From Streptomyces griseiscabiei (GTDB lineage: Bacteria; Actinomycetota; Actinomycetes; Streptomycetales; Streptomycetaceae), in assembly GCF_020010925.1 (NCBI RefSeq), contig NZ_JAGJBZ010000004.1:434001-498000 (forward strand): 64,000 bases of DNA, read 5' to 3'. The notes under the pieces were generated by a model that made no database searches, was not told where the DNA came from, and saw only the letters and a list, made by a program, of their open reading frames with translations. Below, piece after piece: positions 1 through 7,944 of the stretch. The position numbers and the translations under genes are program-made. Numbering within the stretch: position 1 is the first letter of the stretch; each line of letters opens with the position of its first letter.

Positions 1-339
1 GTCGTCATAGACGGCGACATCCGCTCGTGCTATCCGCAGCGGGCGGAGTTCTTGAGGTCGGCACGCGGCCTCAAGGAGTACGAGGCGTACAGCGCTATGT
101 TCGCGGAACTCTACGACGACATCTCCGTCCCGAAGGGGGCGCCCCACTGGATCGGCGGCCTGCAGCTGCGGGCCGCCGAGCGGGGTGAGCATCAAGCGCT
201 GTCCGCCGTCGATCTGCAGATCTGTGCCGCCGCCGCGCACCACGGTCTTGTCGTCCTGCACGACGACAGGGATTTCGTGACCGCTGCTCGCCTGGCGGTC
301 GAACTGCGGCAGCTCAATGTGCATCAGGGGCCGCTGTAG
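1..339 (+). CDS. PIN-domain (VapC-like) ribonuclease, 5' end missing
   Basis: The frame is open from the first base, so the gene begins before the window; 112 residues are visible. The stretch SAVDLQICAAAAHHGLVVLH followed by DDRDF is the C-terminal half of a PIN fold: an acidic residue after SAV, then the DxDF acidic pair that helps bind the catalytic Mg2+. Such proteins are usually toxin ribonucleases of VapBC pairs, with an antitoxin gene just upstream, which lies outside the window. A TTG inside the frame could be taken as a start, but the upstream codons already look like PIN sequence (IDGDIRSCYPQRAEF). Role as a toxin is inferred from the family only. Confidence 0.75.
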   Translation, partial: VVIDGDIRSCYPQRAEFLRSARGLKEYEAYSAMFAELYDDISVPKGAPHWIGGLQLRAAERGEHQALSAVDLQICAAAAHHGLVVLHDDRDFVTAARLAVELRQLNVHQGPL

Positions 340-366
340 GGCCGCGTCGGGGGCATCCGGGGACGC

Positions 367-600
367 TCACGGGTGGTTCATGTCCGACGTCCCGCAGTCG
401 TTCGCCTCCGGCTCGGCCCGGCAGCGGGTCAGGTCCGCGCGGAAGGCCAGGCCCGCCGAGACGAGGAGTGCGGTCAGGGCGCTCGCGTAGAGGATCCGCC
501 AGGGCAGCGCGGGGCGCTCGGGCCCGCGCATGGTCGGCAGACCTATGACCAGCAGGAAGAAGGCGGCGAAGAACAGCAGGACGCCCAGCAGGGCCAACAT
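367..600 (-). CDS. small two-helix membrane protein
   Basis: This 77-residue protein has two hydrophobic helices: residues about 1-20 (MLALLGVLLFFAAFFLLVIG) and 33-52. A short polar C-terminal tail carries two cysteines. The start is placed at the internal ATG because GGGAG lies about 8 nt upstream and the first helix begins directly after it; a longer frame starting 10 codons earlier lacks such a site. No family is recognised. It converges with the PIN gene and stands alone. Confidence 0.6.
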   Translation of the reverse strand: MLALLGVLLFFAAFFLLVIGLPTMRGPERPALPWRILYASALTALLVSAGLAFRADLTRCRAEPEANDCGTSDMNHP

Positions 601-807
601 CCTCGGACTCCCTCGGTCGGGCCGCGCCAAGGTGGCGGCAGATCGAGGCTGGCAGAGATCAGGGCTGGTGGCGTCCGCGATTTCCCGTACCCGAGCTACG
701 TCATCGCCACCGCGCGCCCCGGACCGCGCGCCCGCGCGCCTCGGCCCGCCGGAAGCCCGCCGGAAGCCCGCCGGAAGTCGGCCGGAACGCCGGGGCCGCG
801 CGTCGCC

Positions 808-1779
808 TCAGCCCGTCGGACCCGTCAGCGCCGCCGCCAGCGCCGCCCGCAGATGCCCCGCGTTCTCCGTCAGCAGCCGGGCCGCCGTGGGTGCGTCCAC
901 GCCGCTCAGGATGGTGAGGATGGCGTTCTTGACCTGGCCGTTCGTGGCGGTGAGGGCCGTCTCGATCTCGGTGTCCGTCGCGCCCGTGGCGAGGGCGACG
1001 ATGCGGTGGGAGCGGGCCCGGAGCTTGTCGTTGGTGGCGCGGACGTCGACCATCAGGTTCCCGTACGTCTTGCCCAGCCGGATCATCGTGATCGTCGACA
1101 GCATGTTGAGGACCAGCTTCTGGGCCGTGCCCGCCTTGAGCCGGGTCGAGCCGGTGACCAGCTCCGGCCCGGCGACGATCTCGATGCCGTGGTCCGCCGC
1201 CGCCGCGAGCGCGCTGGACGCGTTGCAGGACAGGCCCACCGTCAGCGCCCCGGCCGCCCGCGCGTGCTCCACCGCGCCCACCGCGTACGGTGTGCGCCCC
1301 GACGCCGAGACTCCCACCACCGTGTCCTCCGGCGTCAGCCCCAGCGCGTCCAGATCCGCCCGCGCCAGCTCCGCCGAGTCCTCCGCCCCCTCGACCGAGG
1401 TGACCATGGCCTCGATCCCGCCCGCGATCAGGCCCACGACCTGCGACGGCGCCGTGTTGAACGTCGGCGGGCACTCGGACGCGTCCAGCACCCCGAGCCG
1501 CCCGGCCGTGCCCGCGCCCGCGTAGATCAGCCGGCCGCCCCGGCCCATCCGCTCCGCGATCGCGTCGATCGCCGCCGCGATCAGCGGCAGCTGCACGGCC
1601 ACGGCCGTCGGCACGGTCGCGTCCTCCGCGTTCATCAGCTTCGCGATGTCCAGCGTCGGCAACCGGTCGATGTCCGCCAGGTCCGGCCGGAACGCCTCCG
1701 TCGTCAGGGACTCCAGCTCGGCCCGCACGGCGAGGTGGTTGGAGAGCGGGAAGGGGGCGGCGTCGTGGGAGGTGGCCAT
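808..1779 (-). CDS. murQ: N-acetylmuramic acid 6-phosphate etherase
   Basis: MurQ cleaves the lactyl ether of N-acetylmuramic acid 6-phosphate to give GlcNAc-6-phosphate and D-lactate in the cytoplasm, recycling peptidoglycan sugars. The 323-residue protein is full length and is a SIS-fold enzyme. Visible signatures are YAGAGTAGRLGVLDASECPP (residues 86-105), SVEGAED (128-134), SASGRTPYA and KAGTAQKLVLNMLST. Glu102 and Glu133 align with E. coli catalytic residues Glu83 and Glu114. It lies 75 bp downstream of an rpiR-type regulator on the same strand, so the two are probably co-transcribed and the regulator probably senses the amino-sugar phosphate. Confidence 0.96.
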   Translation of the reverse strand: MATSHDAAPFPLSNHLAVRAELESLTTEAFRPDLADIDRLPTLDIAKLMNAEDATVPTAVAVQLPLIAAAIDAIAERMGRGGRLIYAGAGTAGRLGVLDASECPPTFNTAPSQVVGLIAGGIEAMVTSVEGAEDSAELARADLDALGLTPEDTVVGVSASGRTPYAVGAVEHARAAGALTVGLSCNASSALAAAADHGIEIVAGPELVTGSTRLKAGTAQKLVLNMLSTITMIRLGKTYGNLMVDVRATNDKLRARSHRIVALATGATDTEIETALTATNGQVKNAILTILSGVDAPTAARLLTENAGHLRAALAAALTGPTG

Positions 1780-1854
1780 GGTGACTCATTCCGTGCGGTG
1801 CGGTGCGGTGTGGTGCCCTGGAGTGCGACGGAGGCCGGACGAGGCGGGCGCCGG

Positions 1855-2805
1855 CTACCTCGACGGTCCGCCGACCCGGTGCCGGTGCGCCAGCGCCTCG
1901 TACGACGCGGACAGCGCGGGGGCCGCCGACTCGTACGTACGCTGGGCCACGCCGATGAACAGGCAGTCCACCACCAGCAGCTGACTCGTCCGGGACGACA
2001 TCGCGGCCGGCCGCAGCTCGCTCTCCCGGGCCGTGGACGTCGTCAGGACATGGTCGGCGTACTGGGCCACCGGTCCGTCCGGCCGTCCGGTGATCGCGAT
2101 CGTCGTGGCCCCGTGGTCGAAGGCGACCCGCAGCGGCTCGATGACGTCGCCCGTCGAGCCGGAGTGGGTGATCGCTATCGCCACGTCCTTCGCGCGCAGC
2201 TGCACCGCGTTGGTGACGGCGAGGTGCGGGTCGCTGTGCGCGTGGGCTATGAGCCCTATGCGCAGCAGCTTCTGCGTGAGGTCCTGGGCGACCAGCCCGG
2301 ACGCCCCGACGCCGTAGATGTCTATGCGGCGGGCCCCGGCGAGCGCCGCGACCGCCGAGCCGAGCTGGGCCATGTCCAGTCCGGCCGCCGTGTCCGCGAG
2401 GGTCTGCTGCTCGTCGTACGCGAGCTTGGCGACCACGTCGGGCAGCGGGTCGTCGACGGCGATGTCGGCCGTGACCGAGGGGGCGCGGCCCGACTGCTGG
2501 TGGGCGGCGAGACCGGCGAGGGCCAGGCGGAGATCGCGATACCCGGGGTAACCGAGGAGGCGGGCGGTGCGGACGACCGTCGCCTCGCTGGTGCCGGTCA
2601 GCTCGGCGAGGCCGGTGACGGTGAGCGCCGCGCAGCCCGCCGGGTCGCCGGCCACGGCCTCCGCGACGCGCTGCATCGAGCGGGTCATGGAGGGTGCCAG
2701 GGTCCGTACCTTCGCCGCGAGGGCGGCGGGGGCGGGGGGTGCCGGAGCCGGGGACGCGGGTGGCGTCGACGCCGGTGCGAAAATTTCCTTCACGTCATCG
2801 CTCAC
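1855..2805 (-). CDS. RpiR/MurR-family transcriptional regulator
   Basis: 316 residues. After a Pro/Ala-rich N-terminus, a helix-turn-helix occupies roughly residues 35-105 (TVTGLAELTGTSEATVVRTA), typical of RpiR proteins. A SIS sugar-phosphate-binding domain follows (residues about 150-280), with RIDIYGVGASGLVAQDL and AITHSGSTGDVIEPL matching its phosphate-binding loops. The start is GTG. Because murQ follows on the same strand, the likely ligand is N-acetylmuramic acid 6-phosphate or a related amino-sugar phosphate; that is inference. Two GAAA/TTTC motifs at its start could be its own operator. Confidence 0.88.
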   Translation of the reverse strand: MSDDVKEIFAPASTPPASPAPAPPAPAALAAKVRTLAPSMTRSMQRVAEAVAGDPAGCAALTVTGLAELTGTSEATVVRTARLLGYPGYRDLRLALAGLAAHQQSGRAPSVTADIAVDDPLPDVVAKLAYDEQQTLADTAAGLDMAQLGSAVAALAGARRIDIYGVGASGLVAQDLTQKLLRIGLIAHAHSDPHLAVTNAVQLRAKDVAIAITHSGSTGDVIEPLRVAFDHGATTIAITGRPDGPVAQYADHVLTTSTARESELRPAAMSSRTSQLLVVDCLFIGVAQRTYESAAPALSASYEALAHRHRVGGPSR

Positions 2806-2823
2806 ATCTTGAAAGATATTTTC
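2779..2823. promoter_or_regulatory. candidate RpiR operator: two GAAA...TTTC motifs
   Basis: GAAAATTTC (2779-2787, a perfect palindrome around one base) lies within the first codons of the rpiR-type gene, and GAAAGATATTTTC (2811-2823) lies just upstream of its GTG. Their centres are 34 bp apart, about three helical turns. Both are AT-rich islands in a GC-rich sequence. Their position suits autoregulation of the regulator-murQ unit and possibly of the divergent gene starting at 2861. Operator function is inferred. Confidence 0.4.
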
Positions 2824-2860
2824 TGTCCGGGGGTGAGGTCAAGGGCCGCACAATGGACCC

Positions 2861-3244
2861 ATGAGTACCGGCAGTGACCCCGTGAGCCCCCTTGAGCAGG
2901 CGCTGCACGCCGCCCGCGCCCTCGTGCTCGCCGATCTGGTGTCCGGCGAGGTCGCCGAGGCGGACGTCGTCTCCATGGTCGAGGACTCCGTCGTGCAGCG
3001 CCGGTGGTGGGTCGAGCAGTGGCCGGACGGGGTGGCGTACGTCGCCGGGCTCGTCGCCCAGGACGTCCAGGACGCCCTGCTCGAACGGTACGGCCGCTGG
3101 CCCCTCTGCCCCGTCTGCGGCGACGGCGACCCGCACGCGCTCGACGTGGAACCGGAGCTGGGCCCCGATCCGCGGTGGGTGTGCCACAAGGCGGGCGTAC
3201 GGGTCGCGGCGCTGGGCGCGCTGGGCGGGGCGGCGGCCCCGTGA
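2861..3244 (+). CDS. conserved protein with C-terminal zinc-ribbon-like cysteines
   Basis: 127 residues. The N-terminal part is helical (LEQALHAARALVLADLVSGE). The C-terminal part has CPVCGDGDPH at about 82-91 and a later Cys near residue 108 (WVCHKAG), which could bind one zinc. I recognise no named domain. The stop codon overlaps the GTG start of the next gene by 4 bp, so the two are probably translationally coupled. It is divergent from the rpiR-type gene. Confidence 0.75.
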   Translation: MSTGSDPVSPLEQALHAARALVLADLVSGEVAEADVVSMVEDSVVQRRWWVEQWPDGVAYVAGLVAQDVQDALLERYGRWPLCPVCGDGDPHALDVEPELGPDPRWVCHKAGVRVAALGALGGAAAP

Positions 3245-3513
3245 CCCTCTACATCGACCCGCCCACCTGGCCGGGCCACGGCCGGATGTGGTCGCACCTC
3301 GTCAGCGACGCGTCCTTCGACGAACTGCACGCCTTCGCCCGGGAGTTGGGCATACCCGAGCGCGCCTTCGAACGCGACCACTACGACATCCCGTCCCACC
3401 GCTACGTGGAGGTCGTCCGGGCGGGCGCCGTGGAGGTCGGCTCGAAGGAACTGCTGCGGCGGCTGACGGGGGCGGGGCTGCGCCGGCCGAAGCGGCGCGG
3501 CATCAGTCGGTGA
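3241..3513 (+). CDS. DUF4031 protein
   Basis: 90 residues starting VTLYIDPPTWPGHGRMWSHL, the characteristic N-terminus of DUF4031. Conserved HYDIPSHRY sits near residues 47-55 (DHYDIPSHRY). The GTG start overlaps the upstream stop (GTGA), which fixes the start better than the longer upstream frame. The family has no assigned function that I know; the conserved His, Tyr and Asp suggest a metal or nucleotide site, which is speculation. The 3' end overlaps the convergent membrane-protein gene by 11 bp. Confidence 0.85.
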   Translation: MTLYIDPPTWPGHGRMWSHLVSDASFDELHAFARELGIPERAFERDHYDIPSHRYVEVVRAGAVEVGSKELLRRLTGAGLRRPKRRGISR

Positions 3514-4390
3514 ACACCGGCTCCAGCCCCTTCCACCAGGTGATCAGCGCCGCCGGGTTGCTGCCCGTCACCTGGAAGATCGCGTCCCGGTCGTAGTAGG
3601 TGCAGACGATGACGTACTGGGTGCCGTCGGGCGTGTAGCAGGACATGTCGCCGGTGGGGTCGCCGGAGTCCGACTCGTACCAGGAGCCCCGGACGTTCCA
3701 CGTCAGCGAGCAGTCGCCCTCCTGGAGGGTGCCGCCGTAGGCCCGGTAGACCTCCTGCTGCTTGCTGCGGGACGGGTACACGGCGACGCTCGCCTTCGTC
3801 GTGACCGGGCCCATGGTGACGGTCTCCGTGGTCACCGTGCAGGTCAGGGCGGCGTCCGAGCCCGGCGCCGGCTGGCTCACACAGCTCTCGCGCGTCCACT
3901 GGCCGTCGTTGAGCGAGTCGCGCAGTTCGCGCTCGGCGGAGGTGAGACCGTCACCGCCGCCTCCGGAACCGCCGTCCGCGCCGCCCGAGTCCGTCCCGGC
4001 CGAGCCGGTCCCGCCGGAATCCGTTTCCCCGCCGTCCGTGCCACCGGTGTCCCCGCCCGTCTCCCCGCCGGTCTCTCCGGCCGTGTCACCGCTCGTGCCG
4101 CCCGCGTCGGAGGCGCCGTCCGTCGATCCGCCCGCCGTGCCGCCCGTGTCGGCGTCCACGTCCTCGCCGCCGGTGCCGCCGCTCGTGGTGCTGCCGACGG
4201 TCGTGCCGCCGTCCGAACCGCTCTTGCCGGAGGTCGCCGCCGTCACCACGAAGCCGATCACCGTCAGCAGGCTGCTGACGACCAGGCTGATCACGGCGAT
4301 GCGGGCGGTCCGGCGCCCGTGATCGGCGTCCGGATCGGGCAGGGGCGGTCCCGGTGACGGCGGCGGTGACGGCGGCGTGGGCTGACTCAT
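3503..4390 (-). CDS. single-pass membrane protein with Gly/Ser/Thr/Asp-rich linker
   Basis: 295 residues. A Pro-rich cytoplasmic N-terminus (about 1-28) is followed by one membrane helix near residues 30-52 (IAVISLVVSSLLTVIGFVVT). A low-complexity linker of Gly, Thr, Ser and Asp runs to about residue 150, and a compact domain of some 140 residues ends the protein. That domain contains four or more cysteines, which fits an extracytoplasmic, disulfide-bonded fold. The layout resembles the sensor or substrate part of Streptomyces kinase-associated proteins, but no kinase is adjacent. Function unknown. Confidence 0.75.
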   Translation of the reverse strand: MSQPTPPSPPPSPGPPLPDPDADHGRRTARIAVISLVVSSLLTVIGFVVTAATSGKSGSDGGTTVGSTTSGGTGGEDVDADTGGTAGGSTDGASDAGGTSGDTAGETGGETGGDTGGTDGGETDSGGTGSAGTDSGGADGGSGGGGDGLTSAERELRDSLNDGQWTRESCVSQPAPGSDAALTCTVTTETVTMGPVTTKASVAVYPSRSKQQEVYRAYGGTLQEGDCSLTWNVRGSWYESDSGDPTGDMSCYTPDGTQYVIVCTYYDRDAIFQVTGSNPAALITWWKGLEPVFTD

Positions 4391-4545
4391 CGTGATCCCC
4401 CGATCCCCCGATGTGCGCGAGCGCGCGCGACGCTTTCGCGCCGCACTGACGGCATTCGCGCCGCTCTGACCGAATTATCGGGACCGCGAGAGACCCCCGG
4501 ACAGGGAAAACGGCAAGAATCCGGAAGGGTTGGGCCCGGCGTACG

Positions 4546-5658
4546 TCAGGCGCGCAGACGGAGTTCGTACGCGAACTGCTCCCCGTGCTCCCCGTCGCCC
4601 CAGTCCTCGCTCACCTGGTCGAATCCGGCCCGTGAGACGACGCCCTGCGAAGGGGAGTTGGCCTTGTCGACGACCGCGAACAGCGACCGTACGTCGCCCC
4701 GCTCCTCGGCCCGCCGCCGCGCCCAGCCGACCAGCGCGCCCAGCGCCTCGGTCATGTAGCCGCGCCCGCGCGCCCCCTCGACCAGGTCGTAGCCGACCTC
4801 GACACGGCCCTCCTCGTCCGGGACGCCGTGGTAGCCGATGGCGCCGACGGCCAGCCCGTCCTCCTTGCGCACGAGCACGAACATGCCCCACTCCGGCCGG
4901 TGCACCCCCGCCTCGTACGCCTGGAACACCAGGCCCGCGCCGACCCGGGTGCCGTCCACCGGGCCGCCCACGATCCAGTCGAAGCCGCCGGTGCCGCCCT
5001 CGGCGAGATCGGCGGCGGCGGCCGGATGGACGCCCTGGAGGACGAGCCGCTCGGCGTCGATGTGCAGCGGGTTGTTCCACTGCCATCCGGTGACGGGCGC
5101 GCGCCCCGGCAGGTCGCCCCGGCCGGTGGCCCACAGCAGTGTCGCCCAGGGGTCGTCACCGGGCATGACGTACGGGAAGAGCCGTGCGAGGACGGTCTCG
5201 CACAGGTCGACGGACGGGACGGACGCGGACGCCGGGAGGCCGAGGCCCTCGGTGATGTCGTACGTGTGCAGCAGCACCTCGGCGACACCCATCGCCGCGA
5301 AGCCCTCGCGGTCGGCGGCGCGGAACGGATACGGGTGGTAGGCGCGGACCTCGCGCGGGGTGGCGGTGACCGTGGCGGAGAGCAGGACGCCCGTCGTCCG
5401 GATCACCTCCAGGAGGTCGGCGTTCGTCTCGCACTCCGCCATGTCGATCTCGAACGGCACGTAACGGGCCGTGGGTCGCCCCGCCAGCTGCCCGGCGTAC
5501 GCGATCAGGTCCGACGCGATGTGCTCGGCGGTCTCCCGGCAGTTCCAGTCCAGCCGGCCCGCCTTGGCTCCCTGCCAGTCCTGGTCCAGCGCCGTCCCCA
5601 GTACCGCGAGACAGTGCTCGACGGCTTCCCGTACCTGTTCCCCGCCCATTGGTCGCAT
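4546..5658 (-). CDS. fusion of maleylpyruvate isomerase-fold (DinB-like) and GNAT acetyltransferase
   Basis: 370 residues with two domains. Residues about 5-215 have the mycothiol-dependent maleylpyruvate isomerase N-terminal / DinB-like fold; His46 (AEHIASD) and His131-Asp134 (HTYD) match its metal ligands. Residues about 225-370 are a GNAT domain with the acetyl-CoA loop ARGRGYM at 297-302 and a typical SQGVVSRAGF segment. ATG 5658 is chosen because homology begins there; the frame extends further upstream but reads as low-complexity. The pairing suggests a thiol or small-molecule modification enzyme; substrate unknown. It lies 20 bp beyond the MFS gene's stop on the same strand. Confidence 0.85.
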   Translation of the reverse strand: MRPMGGEQVREAVEHCLAVLGTALDQDWQGAKAGRLDWNCRETAEHIASDLIAYAGQLAGRPTARYVPFEIDMAECETNADLLEVIRTTGVLLSATVTATPREVRAYHPYPFRAADREGFAAMGVAEVLLHTYDITEGLGLPASASVPSVDLCETVLARLFPYVMPGDDPWATLLWATGRGDLPGRAPVTGWQWNNPLHIDAERLVLQGVHPAAAADLAEGGTGGFDWIVGGPVDGTRVGAGLVFQAYEAGVHRPEWGMFVLVRKEDGLAVGAIGYHGVPDEEGRVEVGYDLVEGARGRGYMTEALGALVGWARRRAEERGDVRSLFAVVDKANSPSQGVVSRAGFDQVSEDWGDGEHGEQFAYELRLRA

Positions 5659-5678
5659 GGCCGCGAGGATAGGCGGGG

Positions 5679-6971
5679 TCAGACGTCCGTACGTACCGGA
5701 TTTACGACGCCGTCCGTGCCCGAGTCGGTGGTGGTGGCTGTGGTGGCGGCCTTGGCCACCAGGCGGGAGGCCCGGGTGCGGCGGTGCAGACGGAGCGAGA
5801 CGGCGGTCGTGCCGAGGGCGGCGGCGGTGAGGGCGCCGCCCGCCCACGCCGTGGCGGCGAAGCCCTGGCCCGCGTCGATGACGACCCCGCCGATCCAGGG
5901 TCCACCCGTGTTGCCGAGGTTGAACGCGGCCGTGGTGGTGGCTCCGGCGAGGGTCGGGGCGGCGCCCGCGACGTTGAAGAGGCGGGCGTTGAGGGCCGGG
6001 GCGGTGTAGAACGCGGACACCCCGAGGAGGAAGGAGAGGAGGACGGCGGCGACCGCGTACTGGGCGAGCAGCGCCAGGGCGACCAGGAAGACCGTGGACG
6101 CGGTGATCCCGCTGAGCAGCACCCCGAAGAGGTGCGCGTCCGCGACGCGGCCCCCGACCGCCGTGCCGACCAGCGCCCCGATCCCGAAGAGCGCGAGCAC
6201 CGTCGGCACCCAGCCGTCGTCGAGCCCGGCCACGTCCGTGAGCAGCGGCGCGAGATAGCTGAACGCGCAGAAGACACCGCCGGCGGCCAGCGCCACCACC
6301 GCGATGGAGAGCCAGACCTGCCGGTCGCGGTAGATCCGGGCCTCCCGGCCGAGCCGGGGCCGCTCCTCGGGCAGCGGGATGGCCGGGACCAGCGTGACGA
6401 CACCGGCCAGCGCGACCGCCGAGGCCACCGCCACCGCCCAGAACGCCGACCGCCAGCCGAGGTGCTCCCCGAGGAACGCGCCCGCCGGTACGCCCAGCAC
6501 ATTCGCGATCGACAATCCGCCGATCATGATGGCCAGCGCGCGGGCTCGGGCGTTCACCGGCACCATCGCCACGGCCACGGCCGCTCCGACCGCCCAGAAC
6601 CCGGCACAGGCGAGCGCGCTCACGATCCGGGAGGCGAAGAGCACGGCGTAGTTGGGTGCGAGGGCACCGGCGACCTGTCCGAGCCCGAAGACCAGGATGA
6701 GCGTGACGAGGGTCGTACGCCGGGGCAGCCGCAGCGTCGCCACCGCCAGCAGGGGCGCGCCCACGACCATCCCGATCGCGAACGCGGAGATCAGCAGCCC
6801 CGCCCGGGGAATGGACACGTCCATGTCCTCGGCGATCGGCGGCAGCAGCCCCGAGAGCATGAACTCACTGGTCCCCAGCGCGAAGACGGCGAGACCGAGG
6901 ACGTAGACGGAGAGGGGTATGCGGAAGCGGGCGTCGTCGGGCGCGGCGGCGGCGGATGAGGACATATTCAT
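5679..6971 (-). CDS. MFS transporter, Cmx/CmlR-like drug efflux family
   Basis: About 430 residues with twelve predicted membrane helices. The opening IPLSVYVLGLAVFALGTSEF followed by MLSGLLPPIA is the signature of the actinobacterial DHA1 drug exporters that include chloramphenicol pumps. A conserved RALAIMIGG (motif after helix 4) and EHLGWRSAFW (helix 6 start) are also present. The start is taken at the ATG pair 6971/6965; neither has a clear ribosome site, and a longer start at 6998 is possible. It follows the HD-domain gene by 13 bp in the same direction, so they may be one transcript. Substrate cannot be told from sequence. Confidence 0.88.
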   Translation of the reverse strand: MNMSSSAAAAPDDARFRIPLSVYVLGLAVFALGTSEFMLSGLLPPIAEDMDVSIPRAGLLISAFAIGMVVGAPLLAVATLRLPRRTTLVTLILVFGLGQVAGALAPNYAVLFASRIVSALACAGFWAVGAAVAVAMVPVNARARALAIMIGGLSIANVLGVPAGAFLGEHLGWRSAFWAVAVASAVALAGVVTLVPAIPLPEERPRLGREARIYRDRQVWLSIAVVALAAGGVFCAFSYLAPLLTDVAGLDDGWVPTVLALFGIGALVGTAVGGRVADAHLFGVLLSGITASTVFLVALALLAQYAVAAVLLSFLLGVSAFYTAPALNARLFNVAGAAPTLAGATTTAAFNLGNTGGPWIGGVVIDAGQGFAATAWAGGALTAAALGTTAVSLRLHRRTRASRLVAKAATTATTTDSGTDGVVNPVRTDV

Positions 6972-6984
6972 GGGCAACAGACGG

Positions 6985-7713
6985 TCACGGGATCGCATTC
7001 CCCGCCGGCGGTCCCGTCAGTTCCGCCAGCTCCGCCCGCAGGTTCTCGCGGGCCCGTGCCTCCCACTCCCGCTCACCGTGGGCGGTCCTGAACAGCCTCG
7101 GCAGGGCGAGGAGTCGGCGGAGCACGTCCGCGCGGCCCGCCCGGAACGCGTCGTCGGGCACGAACCCGTACTCCTCCCGCACGGCGGCGGCGTAGGCGGC
7201 GTACGCGTCCGGCGCCGAGGCGAGGATCGCGAGGTCCGCGTCGCACAGCACCTGCCCGTTCGGGTCGTCGTCGGCGGGGGCGTGCGTCACGGTGAGCCGC
7301 ACCAGCCGGGCCACCTCCGCCGTCCGCTCCGCCGGAACCCCGGCCTCGGACAGCGCCCGCTCGGCGAGCCGGGCCGAGCGCTCCTCGTTCTCCGACCGGT
7401 CCGGCAGATACACCGCGTCGTGGAACCAGGCCGCCAGCCGCACGAGGTCCGCGTCCGCCGCGTACTCCTCCAGCACCTCGATACGGTCCAGCACCGCCGT
7501 GAGGTGGTCGAGGGTGTGGTACTTCCGCTGCGGCTCGGCCCACCGCGCGATCAGCGCGTCGGCGTACGGCCCCGCCGCGGGCTCACAGGCCCCGTCCCGC
7601 GCGGAGAGCAGCGCGGGCAGCCAGCGGTAGTGCAGGGCCCGCCTGCGGGACTCGTCGAGCGGGAGCGGGCCGGGGGCGCCAGGGCTGCCGGGGGCGTCAG
7701 GGTCGTCGGACAT
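6985..7713 (-). CDS. HD-domain metal-dependent phosphohydrolase
   Basis: 242 residues. The HD superfamily metal ligands are visible: YHTLDH (His66, His70), FHD (His98-Asp99), and a later LCDADLAIL segment with Asp. This is the arrangement of the 'predicted metal-dependent HD superfamily phosphohydrolase' group found widely in actinobacteria. The substrate is not known. The intergenic space upstream, shared with a divergent gene, is almost filled by a palindromic repeat element, so its promoter must lie in or beside that element. Confidence 0.88.
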   Translation of the reverse strand: MSDDPDAPGSPGAPGPLPLDESRRRALHYRWLPALLSARDGACEPAAGPYADALIARWAEPQRKYHTLDHLTAVLDRIEVLEEYAADADLVRLAAWFHDAVYLPDRSENEERSARLAERALSEAGVPAERTAEVARLVRLTVTHAPADDDPNGQVLCDADLAILASAPDAYAAYAAAVREEYGFVPDDAFRAGRADVLRRLLALPRLFRTAHGEREWEARARENLRAELAELTGPPAGNAIP

Positions 7714-7755
7714 GTACGCATTGTGCCGTGGCCGTGCGTAGGGCGGTGCGCTCCC

Positions 7756-7934
7756 CTAGGCCCTGTCGTCGAATGCCCGCCTGCCCCGCGACGCCATGCA
7801 CGCACTCTCACCGCACCGGGCCCTGACCCGAGTACGTCCAGTACGCGGATCAGGGCCCGGCACGCCGAGAGCACGCACCTGACGCCGCGGGGCCGCCCTT
7901 CGGGCGACGACGGGAATTCGACGACAGGGCCTAG
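7756..7934. repeat. 179-bp palindromic element, copy A
   Basis: The ends are an inverted repeat of 18 perfect bases (CTAGGCCCTGTCGTCGAA and its complement), extending to 24 of 25 with one mismatch. Nested inside is a core shared with the copy at 47165-47345: GCACGCACTCTC, CGCACCGGGC, TCCAGTAC, CCCGGCACGCCGAGAGCACG and GACGCCGC occur in the same order. No open frame is present. It looks like a non-autonomous, MITE-like or hairpin element of Streptomyces. It fills most of the gap between the divergent HD-hydrolase and isomerase-fold genes. Confidence 0.85.
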
Positions 7935-7944
7935 CGTGGGTCCC

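Noticed and set aside
4838..6009. Plus-strand frames of 167-393 codons opposite the isomerase-acetyltransferase and MFS genes
   Set aside because: These are antisense shadows without motifs; the minus-strand proteins have full domain signatures.
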